DNA from: Akkermansiaceae bacterium
GTDB lineage: Bacteria > Verrucomicrobiota > Verrucomicrobiia > Verrucomicrobiales > Akkermansiaceae
NCBI GenBank assembly: GCA_015061985.1
Contig: SUVN01000013.1
Coordinates: 1 to 62,095 of the forward strand
Reading direction: 5' to 3'
DNA length: 62,095 bases
Position 1 is the stretch's first letter, and each line of letters opens with the position of its first letter. The notes below the pieces were generated by a model that saw only the letters and a program-made list of their open reading frames with translations, did no database searches and had not been told where the DNA came from. This document shows positions 1 to 7,182 of the stretch, piece after piece. The translations under genes and the position numbers were made by a program.

Positions 1-108
1 CCTGCTAGGGTGTTGGGCACCAAGGTAACTTTGGGCTTGAATAGTTCTAAAAACTGTGTATCCTAAAGTTCGATTAATTTTGAGGCATCCACCCCCTTGG
101 GTTCGATT

Positions 109-1077
109 TTATTTTGAGGCAATACGCAGCAGCAACCAGAGCCATTCCCCCACATCCGTAAACAACGCCCACAACAGACGAAGACAATGGCGGAACTCCT
201 GCGCAAAGCCACTCAGACTCACCACGCCAAAACACCACAATATGCCCAGCAGGATACCGATGTTGGCCAGCATAATCAACAGCGTGGAAAACACCAGCCC
301 ATTCTCCAACATATCCGGCTGCTCACGCGGAATAATCCAGACCGTCCAGTACAGGTGAAAAACCCACCAGAATCCCAGCCCTCCGTAGAACCATGCCTCA
401 TAAGCCTCAAAAGGCAGGAAGTAATTCAGCACATACACGCCCCCCAGCCAGCACAGCATCCAGAGCGGCACAAAATAGGGAGAAAGGGCAATGAAGAGGT
501 TATCTGCATCCGTCTCCACATAGCCGCCGCTTGTATCCACATGGACCGACTGCACCTTACCGAAGCTCACCAGAGCTGCCAGAGCATGCGTAAGCTCATG
601 CCCCAGAACATACACATAGACCAGGGCAGATTCCATCACCAGCGCAATCTTGATAGACACGAACAGTAACGCCCCTACTGCCGAAAACCACACCGGCACC
701 GACAACCAGAATCCGATATCGCTGATGGTCGGGGCGGCATGGTACAACTGCATCATCAGCGCAAAAACCAGCACTACGGACAGCGGCAAGAGCACCAACA
801 GCGCTATCGCCAGACGGACAACCCGCTTCAGGCCATGCGCAGGCTCCCAGTCCTGAACATCATCCGCACCGTATAGCCCCTGCCCGTAATACGGTACCGC
901 CACATTCCGCAGATAGTTCGCATGTGCCCGCGTCCTCTGGAACAGATTGCGCACCGGCTGCACGGGGAGGTGCTCTGCCTCCCACGGATTATCCAGCTCT
1001 ACCCGCCAATCACCATGGCGGGTGTCCTCATCCCTCTGTTGCCTGCGGCGGGGTTGCCTGATAAGACGTTTTCCCAT
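109..1077 (-). CDS. M50-like integral membrane metalloprotease homologue
   Basis: Predicted polytopic membrane protein of 322 residues with an HELTH zinc-binding motif (HExxH) at residues 160-164, inside or next to a hydrophobic segment, as in site-2-protease-like families. About six hydrophobic segments are visible, starting near residue 90, with a charged Arg-rich N-terminus before them. The ATG at 1077 shares its A with the recJ stop (TAATG), which argues for translational coupling and against the longer in-frame start 57 bases upstream. No downstream PDZ domain or clear NxxPxxxLDG motif was seen, so it may be a divergent or non-proteolytic homologue. Substrate unknown. Confidence 0.65.
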   Translation of the reverse strand: MGKRLIRQPRRRQQRDEDTRHGDWRVELDNPWEAEHLPVQPVRNLFQRTRAHANYLRNVAVPYYGQGLYGADDVQDWEPAHGLKRVVRLAIALLVLLPLSVVLVFALMMQLYHAAPTISDIGFWLSVPVWFSAVGALLFVSIKIALVMESALVYVYVLGHELTHALAALVSFGKVQSVHVDTSGGYVETDADNLFIALSPYFVPLWMLCWLGGVYVLNYFLPFEAYEAWFYGGLGFWWVFHLYWTVWIIPREQPDMLENGLVFSTLLIMLANIGILLGILWCFGVVSLSGFAQEFRHCLRLLWALFTDVGEWLWLLLRIASK

Positions 1078-2783
1078 TACTCTGCAGGACGGATGTCCTG
1101 AATTGATATAGCCACGGAAGTGCGGCCTCTCCATACGTTGCGGTCAATTGTGAAAGCAATATCCCACGGAGGATCCGGCAAGCGCAAATGCCCACCGTTG
1201 AAATACATGGCATCACACTCACAGCAGCCCTGCCGCAGAGAGAGGCGCAGATGATTCCCCTGCAAATGGCGGGGAGCATCTGACAGCATCACATTGCGGC
1301 TCATGAATACCGGCTGCGGGTTCGAATTACCGAAGGGCTCCAGCTGCTCATAACTATCAAGCAGCTCCAGCGTCAGCTCAGGAAATGAAACCTCCGCATC
1401 CACAGACAGAACCGGCTTGAGCTTATCCGCCGATACGGTCTCATTTACAAAGGCATCAAACTTCCGGCGGAACGCATCTATCATCTCCTCTCGAATAACC
1501 AGCCCGGCAGCCATCTCATGCCCACCGCCGGAAATCAAGGTATCCGCACAATGGTGAATCGCCTGCACCAGCGAAATTCCCGGCACAGAGCGCCCGGAGC
1601 CCTTTCCTACTCCCTGCTCATCCAGAGAGATGATGAAGGTGGGCTTATGATACCGTCGCATCAGCAGAGAGGCCACAATCCCCACCACACCGGGATGCCA
1701 AGTGCGCGAGCCCAGCACTATCACCCGGTCTTTTTCCGGGTCAAAATCACGCTCCAGCATCTCCATCGCCTCGCGGCGGATTTTCTCCTCCTCCTGCTGG
1801 CGGGCGCGATTATGTTCCTCCAGCCGCTGAGCGAGCTGCATGGCTCTGGCCGGATCCGGCGTCATCAGCAGGTGCAGCGCATCCATCGGGCTGTCCATTC
1901 GCCCCGCCGCATTCAACCGCGGGCCTATGCGGAAAGACACATGGCTGGCGCTTGGGCGGCGATTCAGCTCCGTCACCCGGTTAATCGCCTGAATGCCCAC
2001 ATTGCCGCCGCGCTCCATCACCCGCAGGCCATGACGCGTCAGCAGGCGATTCTCACCCACGAGCGGCACAATATCCGCAACCGTGGCCGTAGCCACCAAA
2101 TCCAGATAGTGCTTCAGGTCAAAATTCGGCAGGCGACGCAGCTTCAGCATCGCATGCGCCAGTTTGAACACAACCCCGGCGCTGCAGAGATAGGTAAAGG
2201 GGCTGTCTTCCTCCAACTTGGCATTCACCACAGCCACGGCTGGTGGGCGACCATACGGGCTTCCTTCGTGGTGATCCAGTATCACCACATCCACCCCCAT
2301 GCCATTCAGTCGCTCAACCTCCTCCACGGAAGAAGTGCCACAGTCCACCGTGATAATCAGCTGCGGTACACCTCCGCACTTTTCCACAGCATGGGCAATC
2401 CCTTCTTCGCTCAAGCCATACCCCTCGCGTGTGCGAACGGGGATGAAGTAATCCGTGCGGATTCCATACGCACGCAGAACCGTATACAACAAGGTCACGG
2501 CACTGACTCCATCCACATCATAATCGCCGTAAATGCAAACGTGTTCCCCCTCATCAGCTGCGCGAAAAATTCGCTCTACCGCAGCATCCATCTCCCCCAA
2601 CAGGAACGGATCCTCCAGCTCAGCCAGGCGGGGATTCAGGAAACGCAGCGCCTCATCCCGTCCGGAAATGCCTCGTTGGGCAAGCAAGCGCCGCACCAAC
2701 CGTGGTAGTTGGCTGTTCAGCTCTTCGCCAAAATCCTCATCTCCCTCCGTCGGGCGCAGTTCCCAACAGAACTTCATACTCAT
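1077..2783 (-). CDS. recJ: Single-stranded-DNA-specific exonuclease RecJ
   Basis: 5'-3' single-strand DNA exonuclease of recombination and mismatch repair, 568 residues, the usual RecJ length. DHH-family signatures are present: GDYDVDG near residues 86-92, VDCG near 148, DHHEG near 171, and the C-terminal DHHA1 glycine-rich segment SGGGHEMAAG. These Asp and His residues bind the catalytic Mn/Mg ions. A C-terminal OB-like region follows. No Shine-Dalgarno is seen before the ATG; an alternative start lies two codons in. It is the first gene of a two-gene unit with the membrane metalloprotease homologue. Identification is secure. Confidence 0.96.
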   Translation of the reverse strand: MSMKFCWELRPTEGDEDFGEELNSQLPRLVRRLLAQRGISGRDEALRFLNPRLAELEDPFLLGEMDAAVERIFRAADEGEHVCIYGDYDVDGVSAVTLLYTVLRAYGIRTDYFIPVRTREGYGLSEEGIAHAVEKCGGVPQLIITVDCGTSSVEEVERLNGMGVDVVILDHHEGSPYGRPPAVAVVNAKLEEDSPFTYLCSAGVVFKLAHAMLKLRRLPNFDLKHYLDLVATATVADIVPLVGENRLLTRHGLRVMERGGNVGIQAINRVTELNRRPSASHVSFRIGPRLNAAGRMDSPMDALHLLMTPDPARAMQLAQRLEEHNRARQQEEEKIRREAMEMLERDFDPEKDRVIVLGSRTWHPGVVGIVASLLMRRYHKPTFIISLDEQGVGKGSGRSVPGISLVQAIHHCADTLISGGGHEMAAGLVIREEMIDAFRRKFDAFVNETVSADKLKPVLSVDAEVSFPELTLELLDSYEQLEPFGNSNPQPVFMSRNVMLSDAPRHLQGNHLRLSLRQGCCECDAMYFNGGHLRLPDPPWDIAFTIDRNVWRGRTSVAISIQDIRPAE

Positions 2784-3160
2784 GCAGGAACTCTAGCATC
2801 TCTGCCCAAACACGTCAAGATTGAATTGGCCCGCCGGCCCAACGCGTTCAGAATATGACGCAGCCGCCAGACCAAGGGCTCTACTTGGAGCAAATCCTCG
2901 GCTTTTGGACTGTTTCGGCGTAGGCCAGCCGAAGCCGAATCTGTCTCGACGGTCTGGATGGGCGCATCGAAGAGCATCCCCCGGAAAAGAAGGCGCAAGC
3001 CCGGACTCGAAGCAGGAACTCTGTTTTTGCGCCATCGGCAACAAAAATGCAGGGAACGCGCAACAAAATGCCCGCCACGAAACGTCCATTTATTAGAAAA
3101 TCTGTACTTTCTGCAATTTTTTGTTGCGGATTCGGTACCGGGAAGTATTATCTTATGTAA
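2784..3160. other. Intergenic stretch, GC-rich, no convincing gene
   Basis: About 370 bases between recJ and the AT-rich lipoprotein gene. It is open in several frames on both strands (65-137 codons), but none of the translations has a recognisable family, signal peptide or start context, and they overlap one another. It contains short inverted segments such as GGCCGGCGGGCC-type runs and a TTCGGC/GCCGAA pair. It could be a dispersed intergenic repeat or an unrecognised structured RNA. Confidence 0.4.
3124..3151 (+). promoter_or_regulatory. Probable sigma70-type promoter for the 3170/3238 genes
   Basis: TTGCGG at 3124-3129 and TATTAT at 3146-3151, separated by 16 bases, lie upstream of a strong ribosome-binding site (AAAGGAG near 3159-3166). 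Confidence 0.55.
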
Positions 3161-3169
3161 AGGAGATAG

Positions 3170-3220
3170 ATGACTGATGAAAATCTCTACCAAACAAATA
3201 TCTTGTCCTGCAACAGATAG
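3170..3220 (+). CDS. Possible 16-residue leader peptide
   Basis: Short open frame (MTDENLYQTNILSCNR) preceded by AAAGGAG at ideal distance, one of very few clear Shine-Dalgarno sites in this window, and by a good promoter. It ends 17 bases before the lipoprotein ATG, and the interval is a C-run followed by a T-run. It may be a leader peptide coupled to the lipoprotein, or the relic 5' end of a lost gene. No homologue is recognised. Confidence 0.35.
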   Translation: MTDENLYQTNILSCNR

Positions 3221-3237
3221 CCCCCCCTTTTTTATTC

Positions 3238-3942
3238 ATGAACTTGTTAAAAACATCTATTGTTCTTGTAGTTCTTGCAATCCCGTTTCTATTGACTGCA
3301 TGTCATAGTTACCGAAATTCCATAGCGCAGTCAATCCGGTCGAATAATATTCATCAGGTTGAATCAATTTTGGCTCAAGTAGAAGAAAAAGGAGATTCTT
3401 TGTCGGAGGAGGAACAATCTGCTCTGTTGTATGAGGCGTGCAAAACAAATAATCTTGAAATGGTGCGTCTTATTTGCAAAGAACTGCGACCCGAAGTTAC
3501 TCCTGATAGTGTATCATACGGCGTTCTTGCGCCATCAAAGCCGGTATTAGAGATTTTATTTGAATATGATAAATCAAGAACACAGGAGCTGGCGGCTCCG
3601 TATTTCTCTTGGTTGAGGAATGAAGAAATGGCTTCTTTCCTGCTGGGAAAGGGATGTTCACCATTGCCAGCACTTCCCTCAACTCATCATTTAGATGTTT
3701 TCAAATTATGTGTACGCTCAATTGGGTTAAAGAATATTTCACAGAAGGACTTATCGATGATTATTCTTGGCATAATCAGTTATAACGACGAGAAAAGATT
3801 ACAATTTTTGCTTGAGGAAGGGTTGGATTTAGCTTCGCCCTTCGATGATAAAGGTTCAATTCGGGATTTTATATTGTCGGCTCCGCCATCTGCGTATAAG
3901 TGCGTCTTTTTATTAGATAAATGGAAACAAAGGAAGAAATAA
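3238..3942 (+). CDS. Putative lipoprotein with ankyrin-like helical repeats
   Basis: 234 residues with a type II signal peptide; the lipobox is LLTAC, with the lipidated Cys at about residue 22. The mature part is helical and resembles degenerate ankyrin-type pairs (for example LLYEACKTNNLEMVRLIC), so a protein-binding surface is plausible. Base composition is clearly more AT-rich than recJ or the genes after 6 kb, suggesting acquisition by transfer. No Shine-Dalgarno lies directly before this ATG; the nearest is before the upstream 16-codon frame. Specific function unknown. Confidence 0.7.
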   Translation: MNLLKTSIVLVVLAIPFLLTACHSYRNSIAQSIRSNNIHQVESILAQVEEKGDSLSEEEQSALLYEACKTNNLEMVRLICKELRPEVTPDSVSYGVLAPSKPVLEILFEYDKSRTQELAAPYFSWLRNEEMASFLLGKGCSPLPALPSTHHLDVFKLCVRSIGLKNISQKDLSMIILGIISYNDEKRLQFLLEEGLDLASPFDDKGSIRDFILSAPPSAYKCVFLLDKWKQRKK

Positions 3943-3945
3943 TCC

Positions 3946-4008
3946 ATGCCCCCTTTTCACAGAATCCTTGCCACCACAGCCCTGAGCCTTGCGGCGAGGA
4001 ATAGATAA
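3946..4008 (+). repeat. Signal-peptide-like fragment, copy A
   Basis: Twenty codons reading MPPFHRILATTALSLAARNR then stop. Codon by codon it matches the fragment at 4759-4818 (shared pattern MP..H.ILA.TAL.LAA). Together the two copies bracket the RhuM-family gene. It looks like the 5' end of a secreted-protein gene that has been lost. Confidence 0.55.
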
Positions 4009-4016
4009 ATCAACAC

Positions 4017-4044
4017 TTGTAAAAAGGGCTATATATGCTATACT
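4017..4044 (+). promoter_or_regulatory. Promoter of the RhuM-family gene
   Basis: TTGTAA at 4017-4022 and TATACT at 4039-4044 with 16-base spacing, about 30 bases upstream of the ATG at 4077. Confidence 0.55.
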
Positions 4045-4076
4045 TTCCTCGATTGAATAAGATATTCGAATAGCAC

Positions 4077-4754
4077 ATGGCAAAAGGCAAGATACAGATT
4101 CGCAATAGTACAGCAGATTTTCTGGTGTTTACCCGCGATTCAAAATCAGAGGGTGTTGAGGTGCGAGTGCAAGACAATGAAGTATGGCTTACTCAGAAGG
4201 CTATTGGCCAGCTTTTTGAGGTGGACAGAAGTGTTGTGACCAAACACCTTCGGAATATTTATGCTGAAGGAGAATCTGACGAGCATTCAACCTGTGCAAA
4301 AATTGCACAAGTTGCGGATAATGGCAAAACGTATCAATACAAATTTTACTCCTTACAGGCGGTCATCGCTGTGGGATATCGCATCAACTCTGCCAGAGCT
4401 ACCGAATTTCGGGCATGGGCAACCAAGGTGTTGGACGCATTCTCCAAGCAGGGCTACGTACTGGATAAGGAGCGTCTGATAAATGGTCAGATATTTGATG
4501 ATGATTATTTTGAGCACCTTATATCCGAGATACAGGAAATTCGCGCAAGCGAGCGTCGATTTTATCAGAAGATCACAGATATCTACGCCACGAGTGTTGA
4601 CTACAGCCTGGATAGTCAGGTTACCCGGGGTTTCTTTGCCTCCGTACAGAACAAGATGCACTATGCCGTGCATCACCACACGGCAGCAGAGGTCATCATG
4701 AGCCGTGCTGATCATCAGAAACAGCATATGGGACTTACTACTTGCTCAGAATGA
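4077..4754 (+). CDS. RhuM-family protein, C-terminally truncated
   Basis: 225 residues matching the RhuM (virulence-factor-like) family. The N-terminal winged-helix-like part contains DNEVWLTQKAIGQLFEVDRS and the KHLRNIYAEGE segment; the central part has GYRINSARATEFRAWA. The family is usually about 330 residues; here the chain stops soon after the conserved HHHTAAEVIMSRAD...MGLTT stretch, so about 100 C-terminal residues are missing. RhuM proteins often sit in mobile or defence-related islands, and their biochemical role is uncertain. The flanking fragments at 3946 and 4759 and the AT-rich composition support insertion as an accessory unit. Confidence 0.8.
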   Translation: MAKGKIQIRNSTADFLVFTRDSKSEGVEVRVQDNEVWLTQKAIGQLFEVDRSVVTKHLRNIYAEGESDEHSTCAKIAQVADNGKTYQYKFYSLQAVIAVGYRINSARATEFRAWATKVLDAFSKQGYVLDKERLINGQIFDDDYFEHLISEIQEIRASERRFYQKITDIYATSVDYSLDSQVTRGFFASVQNKMHYAVHHHTAAEVIMSRADHQKQHMGLTTCSE

Positions 4755-4758
4755 GACC

Positions 4759-4818
4759 ATGCCCACCATCCACAAAATCCTCGCTTCCACAGCCCTGTGC
4801 CTTGCGGCGGGGAAATAA
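4759..4818 (+). repeat. Signal-peptide-like fragment, copy B
   Basis: Nineteen codons reading MPTIHKILASTALCLAAGK then stop, starting four bases after the RhuM stop. Diverged copy of 3946-4008 in the same orientation. Confidence 0.55.
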
Positions 4819-4888
4819 CGCTCAAAAAGCCATCTTGCAGCCTAGGATTCCTCCCAGGCTGTTCACTTGGGCAGCCCCGGTTCCCGTC

Positions 4889-4928
4889 CATCGCTTGCAA
4901 GTGTCTTTTTATCCCCTTGCAAGCGATG
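4889..4928. repeat. 13-bp perfect inverted repeat
   Basis: CATCGCTTGCAAG at 4889-4901 and CTTGCAAGCGATG at 4916-4928 flank a 14-base spacer. It lies in the roughly 410-base gene-free stretch between the signal-peptide fragment and the tRNAs. There is no U-run on either side, so it is not a standard terminator. The rest of 4819-5186 shows nothing else recognisable. Confidence 0.5.
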
Positions 4929-5186
4929 TTTCATTTCAGGTTGCCACTCGGTGAAAAAGGGTGCTTAAACTGCTGATTCTGTGTAGCTTGTCAGTTCGAA
5001 ACATTTTCACTTGCCTCAGAGTCGCCATTACTGCAAAACCGACTAATCTCTCAGAATCAAAAGATTGTAGACTCGAATCGTGTTTAGTGCCCCTAAAGGG
5101 CGTTTGGGCTTAGAAAAAGGCTTTTTATCTGAGTGTGTTTGGTTGCCCCTACATTTTGGTGTTGTCCGCCTTTTTTTGCACTGACC

Positions 5187-5221
5187 CGAAAAATCAAAAA
5201 GCCGCCGATAAGGCAGCTTTT
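5187..5221 (-). terminator. Rho-independent terminator of the tRNA-Gly pair
   Basis: Read on the minus strand: a 10-bp stem AAAAGCTGCC/GGCGGCTTTT (one G-T pair) with a 5-base loop, followed by a T-rich tail, directly downstream of the second tRNA. Confidence 0.65.
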
Positions 5222-5228
5222 CAGAAAG

Positions 5229-5300
5229 AGCGGATGATGGGATTCGAACCCACGACATCAACCTTGGCAAGGTTGCGCTCTACCACTGAGCTACATCCGC
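5229..5300 (-). tRNA. tRNA-Gly (GCC), distal copy
   Basis: 72-nt cloverleaf: 7-bp acceptor GCGGATG/CATCCGC with discriminator T, D-arm GCTC...GAGC, anticodon stem CAACC/GGTTG with loop TTGCCAA (anticodon GCC), and T-loop TTCGAAT. CCA is not encoded. The mature part is identical to the copy at 5340-5411. Confidence 0.96.
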
Positions 5301-5339
5301 TTTATTTTTCTGTAGTAACACCCGTTGTCGGGTGCTGAG

Positions 5340-5411
5340 AGCGGATGATGGGATTCGAACCCACGACATCAACCTTGGCAAGGTTGCGCTCTACCACTGA
5401 GCTACATCCGC
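5340..5411 (-). tRNA. tRNA-Gly (GCC), proximal copy
   Basis: Identical in sequence and fold to the copy at 5229-5300, 39 bases apart. Both are probably transcribed together from the promoter at 5461-5488. Confidence 0.96.
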
Positions 5412-5460
5412 TTTGTACTCACGCCCTGCCCCGATGGGAAAGAAGCGCGAAAGCGGGGCT

Positions 5461-5488
5461 ATTATACCCATTTCTCCCCATCTGGCAA
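5461..5488 (-). promoter_or_regulatory. Strong tRNA promoter
   Basis: On the minus strand: TTGCCA, 16 bases, TATAAT, with an A-run just upstream of the -35 box like an UP element. The TTGCCA box with an upstream A-run is also found at the rpsA promoter. Confidence 0.75.
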
Positions 5489-5615
5489 GACTTTTTTTTG
5501 ATAAAGGTTAACATTTTTTCATTTAACCTGAAAAAAGCACCTGTTTTCAATGAGTTCCGAGCGGAGCGCTGCCGGCAGTCTTTACCGCTCCGGCAGACAG
5601 CCCCACTCATCCGGG

Positions 5616-6023
5616 TCAGCATTCTGACCAATTCCAGGTGATTTTCTTTTCCACAGAGGGCGCTATAATCGCCCCCACCGGGCAATTCTCTGCTGCCTTT
5701 TCCATCATACGGCGGTTCGCAGGTGAGGTTGGCACAGGTACGGAAACATCAAATGTAAGCGCGGTGATAGCGCCTTTATCATCCGTTTCATAGCCGGCAG
5801 CAATGTGAACCCCACGCGTTTCAAAGCCCTTATGATTGCCGGTCCAGGCAATCATGCTGAGCATGCAAGAGGCCACGGCAGCTGCCATCATGGCAGCAGG
5901 TGACGGATATTCCCCCTTCCCGCCGGCTGCAGAGCCCACATCAGTGATGCATTCCTGCCCGGATGGTTCCCAGACCGTGCGACAGCGCATGTCTCCGTCA
6001 TGAATCGTTACAGATGTACTCAT
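5616..6023 (-). CDS. OsmC/Ohr-family redox protein
   Basis: 135 residues; the start was chosen at the ATG giving MSTSVTIHDG. Two conserved cysteines of the OsmC fold are visible, Cys53 (AVASCMLSM) and Cys114 (ENCPVG), which in the family form the thiol peroxidase centre reducing organic hydroperoxides in the cytoplasm. The region before Cys53 carries the usual Gly/Pro-rich PSPAAMMAAA helix start. Closer to the general OsmC/YhfA type than to Ohr. It is monocistronic, with rpmE diverging from it. Confidence 0.85.
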   Translation of the reverse strand: MSTSVTIHDGDMRCRTVWEPSGQECITDVGSAAGGKGEYPSPAAMMAAAVASCMLSMIAWTGNHKGFETRGVHIAAGYETDDKGAITALTFDVSVPVPTSPANRRMMEKAAENCPVGAIIAPSVEKKITWNWSEC

Positions 6024-6088
6024 GACGACATGGTACACGGTGCGGGAAGAGACGTCAATCCAACTTTCTCACAATTATCCCCAATCAT

Positions 6089-6122
6089 GCCGTAAAATGG
6101 TATAAAAAAAGCAAATTACGGC
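6089..6122. promoter_or_regulatory. Inverted repeat upstream of the rpmE promoter
   Basis: GCCGTAA (6089-6095) and TTACGGC (6116-6122) flank a 20-base A/T-rich spacer immediately before the -35 box. It may be a regulator-binding site. Type B L31 genes are often repressed by Zur, but the match to a Zur box is weak. Confidence 0.3.
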
Positions 6123-6150
6123 TTGACATTGTTCCGGAAACCTGTAGTAT
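6123..6150 (+). promoter_or_regulatory. rpmE promoter
   Basis: TTGACA at 6123-6128 and TAGTAT at 6145-6150, spacing 16, 38 bases before the rpmE ATG. Confidence 0.75.
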
Positions 6151-6188
6151 TGCTGCGCGCTGCGACGGTAACGCAGCCCGAAATCATT

Positions 6189-6458
6189 ATGAAGGCAGAC
6201 ATCCATCCCAAGTACAATCCTGTAGTGTTCGTGGACATCACCACGGGCCGCCGCTTCATCACCCGCTCCACCGTGACCTCCGCCAAGAAGGAAGAAATCG
6301 ACGGTGTGGAGCACTATGTTGTGTCCTGCGGTATCACCTCCGACTCTCACCCCTTCTTCACCGGTAAGAACCAGTTCGTGGACACCGAGGGTCGTATCGA
6401 CAAGTTCCAGAAGCGCTTCGGTTCCGTCCGTCGTGCCAAGAAGCCTTCCCTCAGCTGA
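6189..6458 (+). CDS. rpmE: 50S ribosomal protein L31 type B
   Basis: 89 residues beginning MKADIHPKYNPVVF. The chain lacks the CxxC zinc pairs of type A L31, so it is the zinc-independent type B form of this subunit-bridging protein. The start at 6189 matches the conserved N-terminus; the frame is open further upstream, but that part overlaps the promoter. No Shine-Dalgarno is present. A terminator follows at once. Confidence 0.95.
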   Translation: MKADIHPKYNPVVFVDITTGRRFITRSTVTSAKKEEIDGVEHYVVSCGITSDSHPFFTGKNQFVDTEGRIDKFQKRFGSVRRAKKPSLS

Positions 6459-6484
6459 TAGCTGCGGAATCAGTTTTCCCATAC

Positions 6485-6517
6485 GACCCGGTTCGCTCAT
6501 CGAACCGGGTCTTTTTT
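6485..6517 (+). terminator. rpmE terminator
   Basis: Perfect 11-bp stem GACCCGGTTCG/CGAACCGGGTC with a 5-base loop, then six T. Confidence 0.9.
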
Positions 6518-6601
6518 ATGTCAGGAAACAGGCATCTTTGTGCTGGAAATGGGAGGAAATGTGTAGTAGAATGGCGGGCGTTAGATTTTCCGTTCCTCTT
6601 C

Positions 6602-7168
6602 ATGAAACACCTTCGCACGATTTTTCTGCCCCTCGCCGCGGCGGCCGCATTTCTGGGCAGCTGCCAGCAAGCCACCTATCCCCTCTTTTTCCTCACGGAG
6701 TCCGACACGGCAGAAGCGGGGGCTTCATTCAATATTCTGTACAATGGCGTGTATTACAACCGCATGCCGATGCTCTCACTCAAGCATTTCAGCAAGTTCC
6801 GTTCTTTCCTGAACGATGACGGCAGCTACGGCGTTGTGCTCTATACCAAGGAGGAGTACCGCTCCCGTCTCTACACCCAGACGCTGGACAATAACGGCAA
6901 CAAATTGCTCCCTGTCGTGAACGGCATCGCCATGCCCCCCATGCTGATAGACACACCCATCGGTGACGGAAAGCTCGTTATCTGGAATGGGCTCAACGGT
7001 TATGACCTGAAGATGATTGGTGAAACCGTTGCCCCCGCCAATCCGGAGATCGAGGAGAAGCGCTACCGCGATGAAGACCCGCGACCCAAGCGCGAAGTGC
7101 CCAAGGGTATCAAGGTGAAGCGCGATGCCACGGGACGCATGATTCCGCAGCTGTTCTCAGAGGAATAA
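6602..7168 (+). CDS. Putative lipoprotein
   Basis: 188 residues. The ATG at 6602 gives a type II signal peptide (MKHLRTIFLPL, Ala-rich core, lipobox FLGSC). The open frame begins earlier, but the upstream part has no signal character. The mature chain is beta-rich in appearance (FNILYNGVYYNRMPML) and ends in a charged, Arg/Lys/Pro-rich tail. No family recognised. It sits 14 bases before the M23 peptidase gene, so an envelope role is likely. Confidence 0.75.
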   Translation: MKHLRTIFLPLAAAAAFLGSCQQATYPLFFLTESDTAEAGASFNILYNGVYYNRMPMLSLKHFSKFRSFLNDDGSYGVVLYTKEEYRSRLYTQTLDNNGNKLLPVVNGIAMPPMLIDTPIGDGKLVIWNGLNGYDLKMIGETVAPANPEIEEKRYRDEDPRPKREVPKGIKVKRDATGRMIPQLFSEE

Positions 7169-7182
7169 GACATCTTCGGCAT

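Noticed and set aside
3946..4818. The two signal-peptide fragments as target-site duplications of an insertion sequence
   Set aside because: They differ at many positions and no transposase is between them.
5229..5411. tRNA pair as phage attachment site
   Set aside because: No integrase or partial tRNA duplicate beyond the two complete genes is visible.
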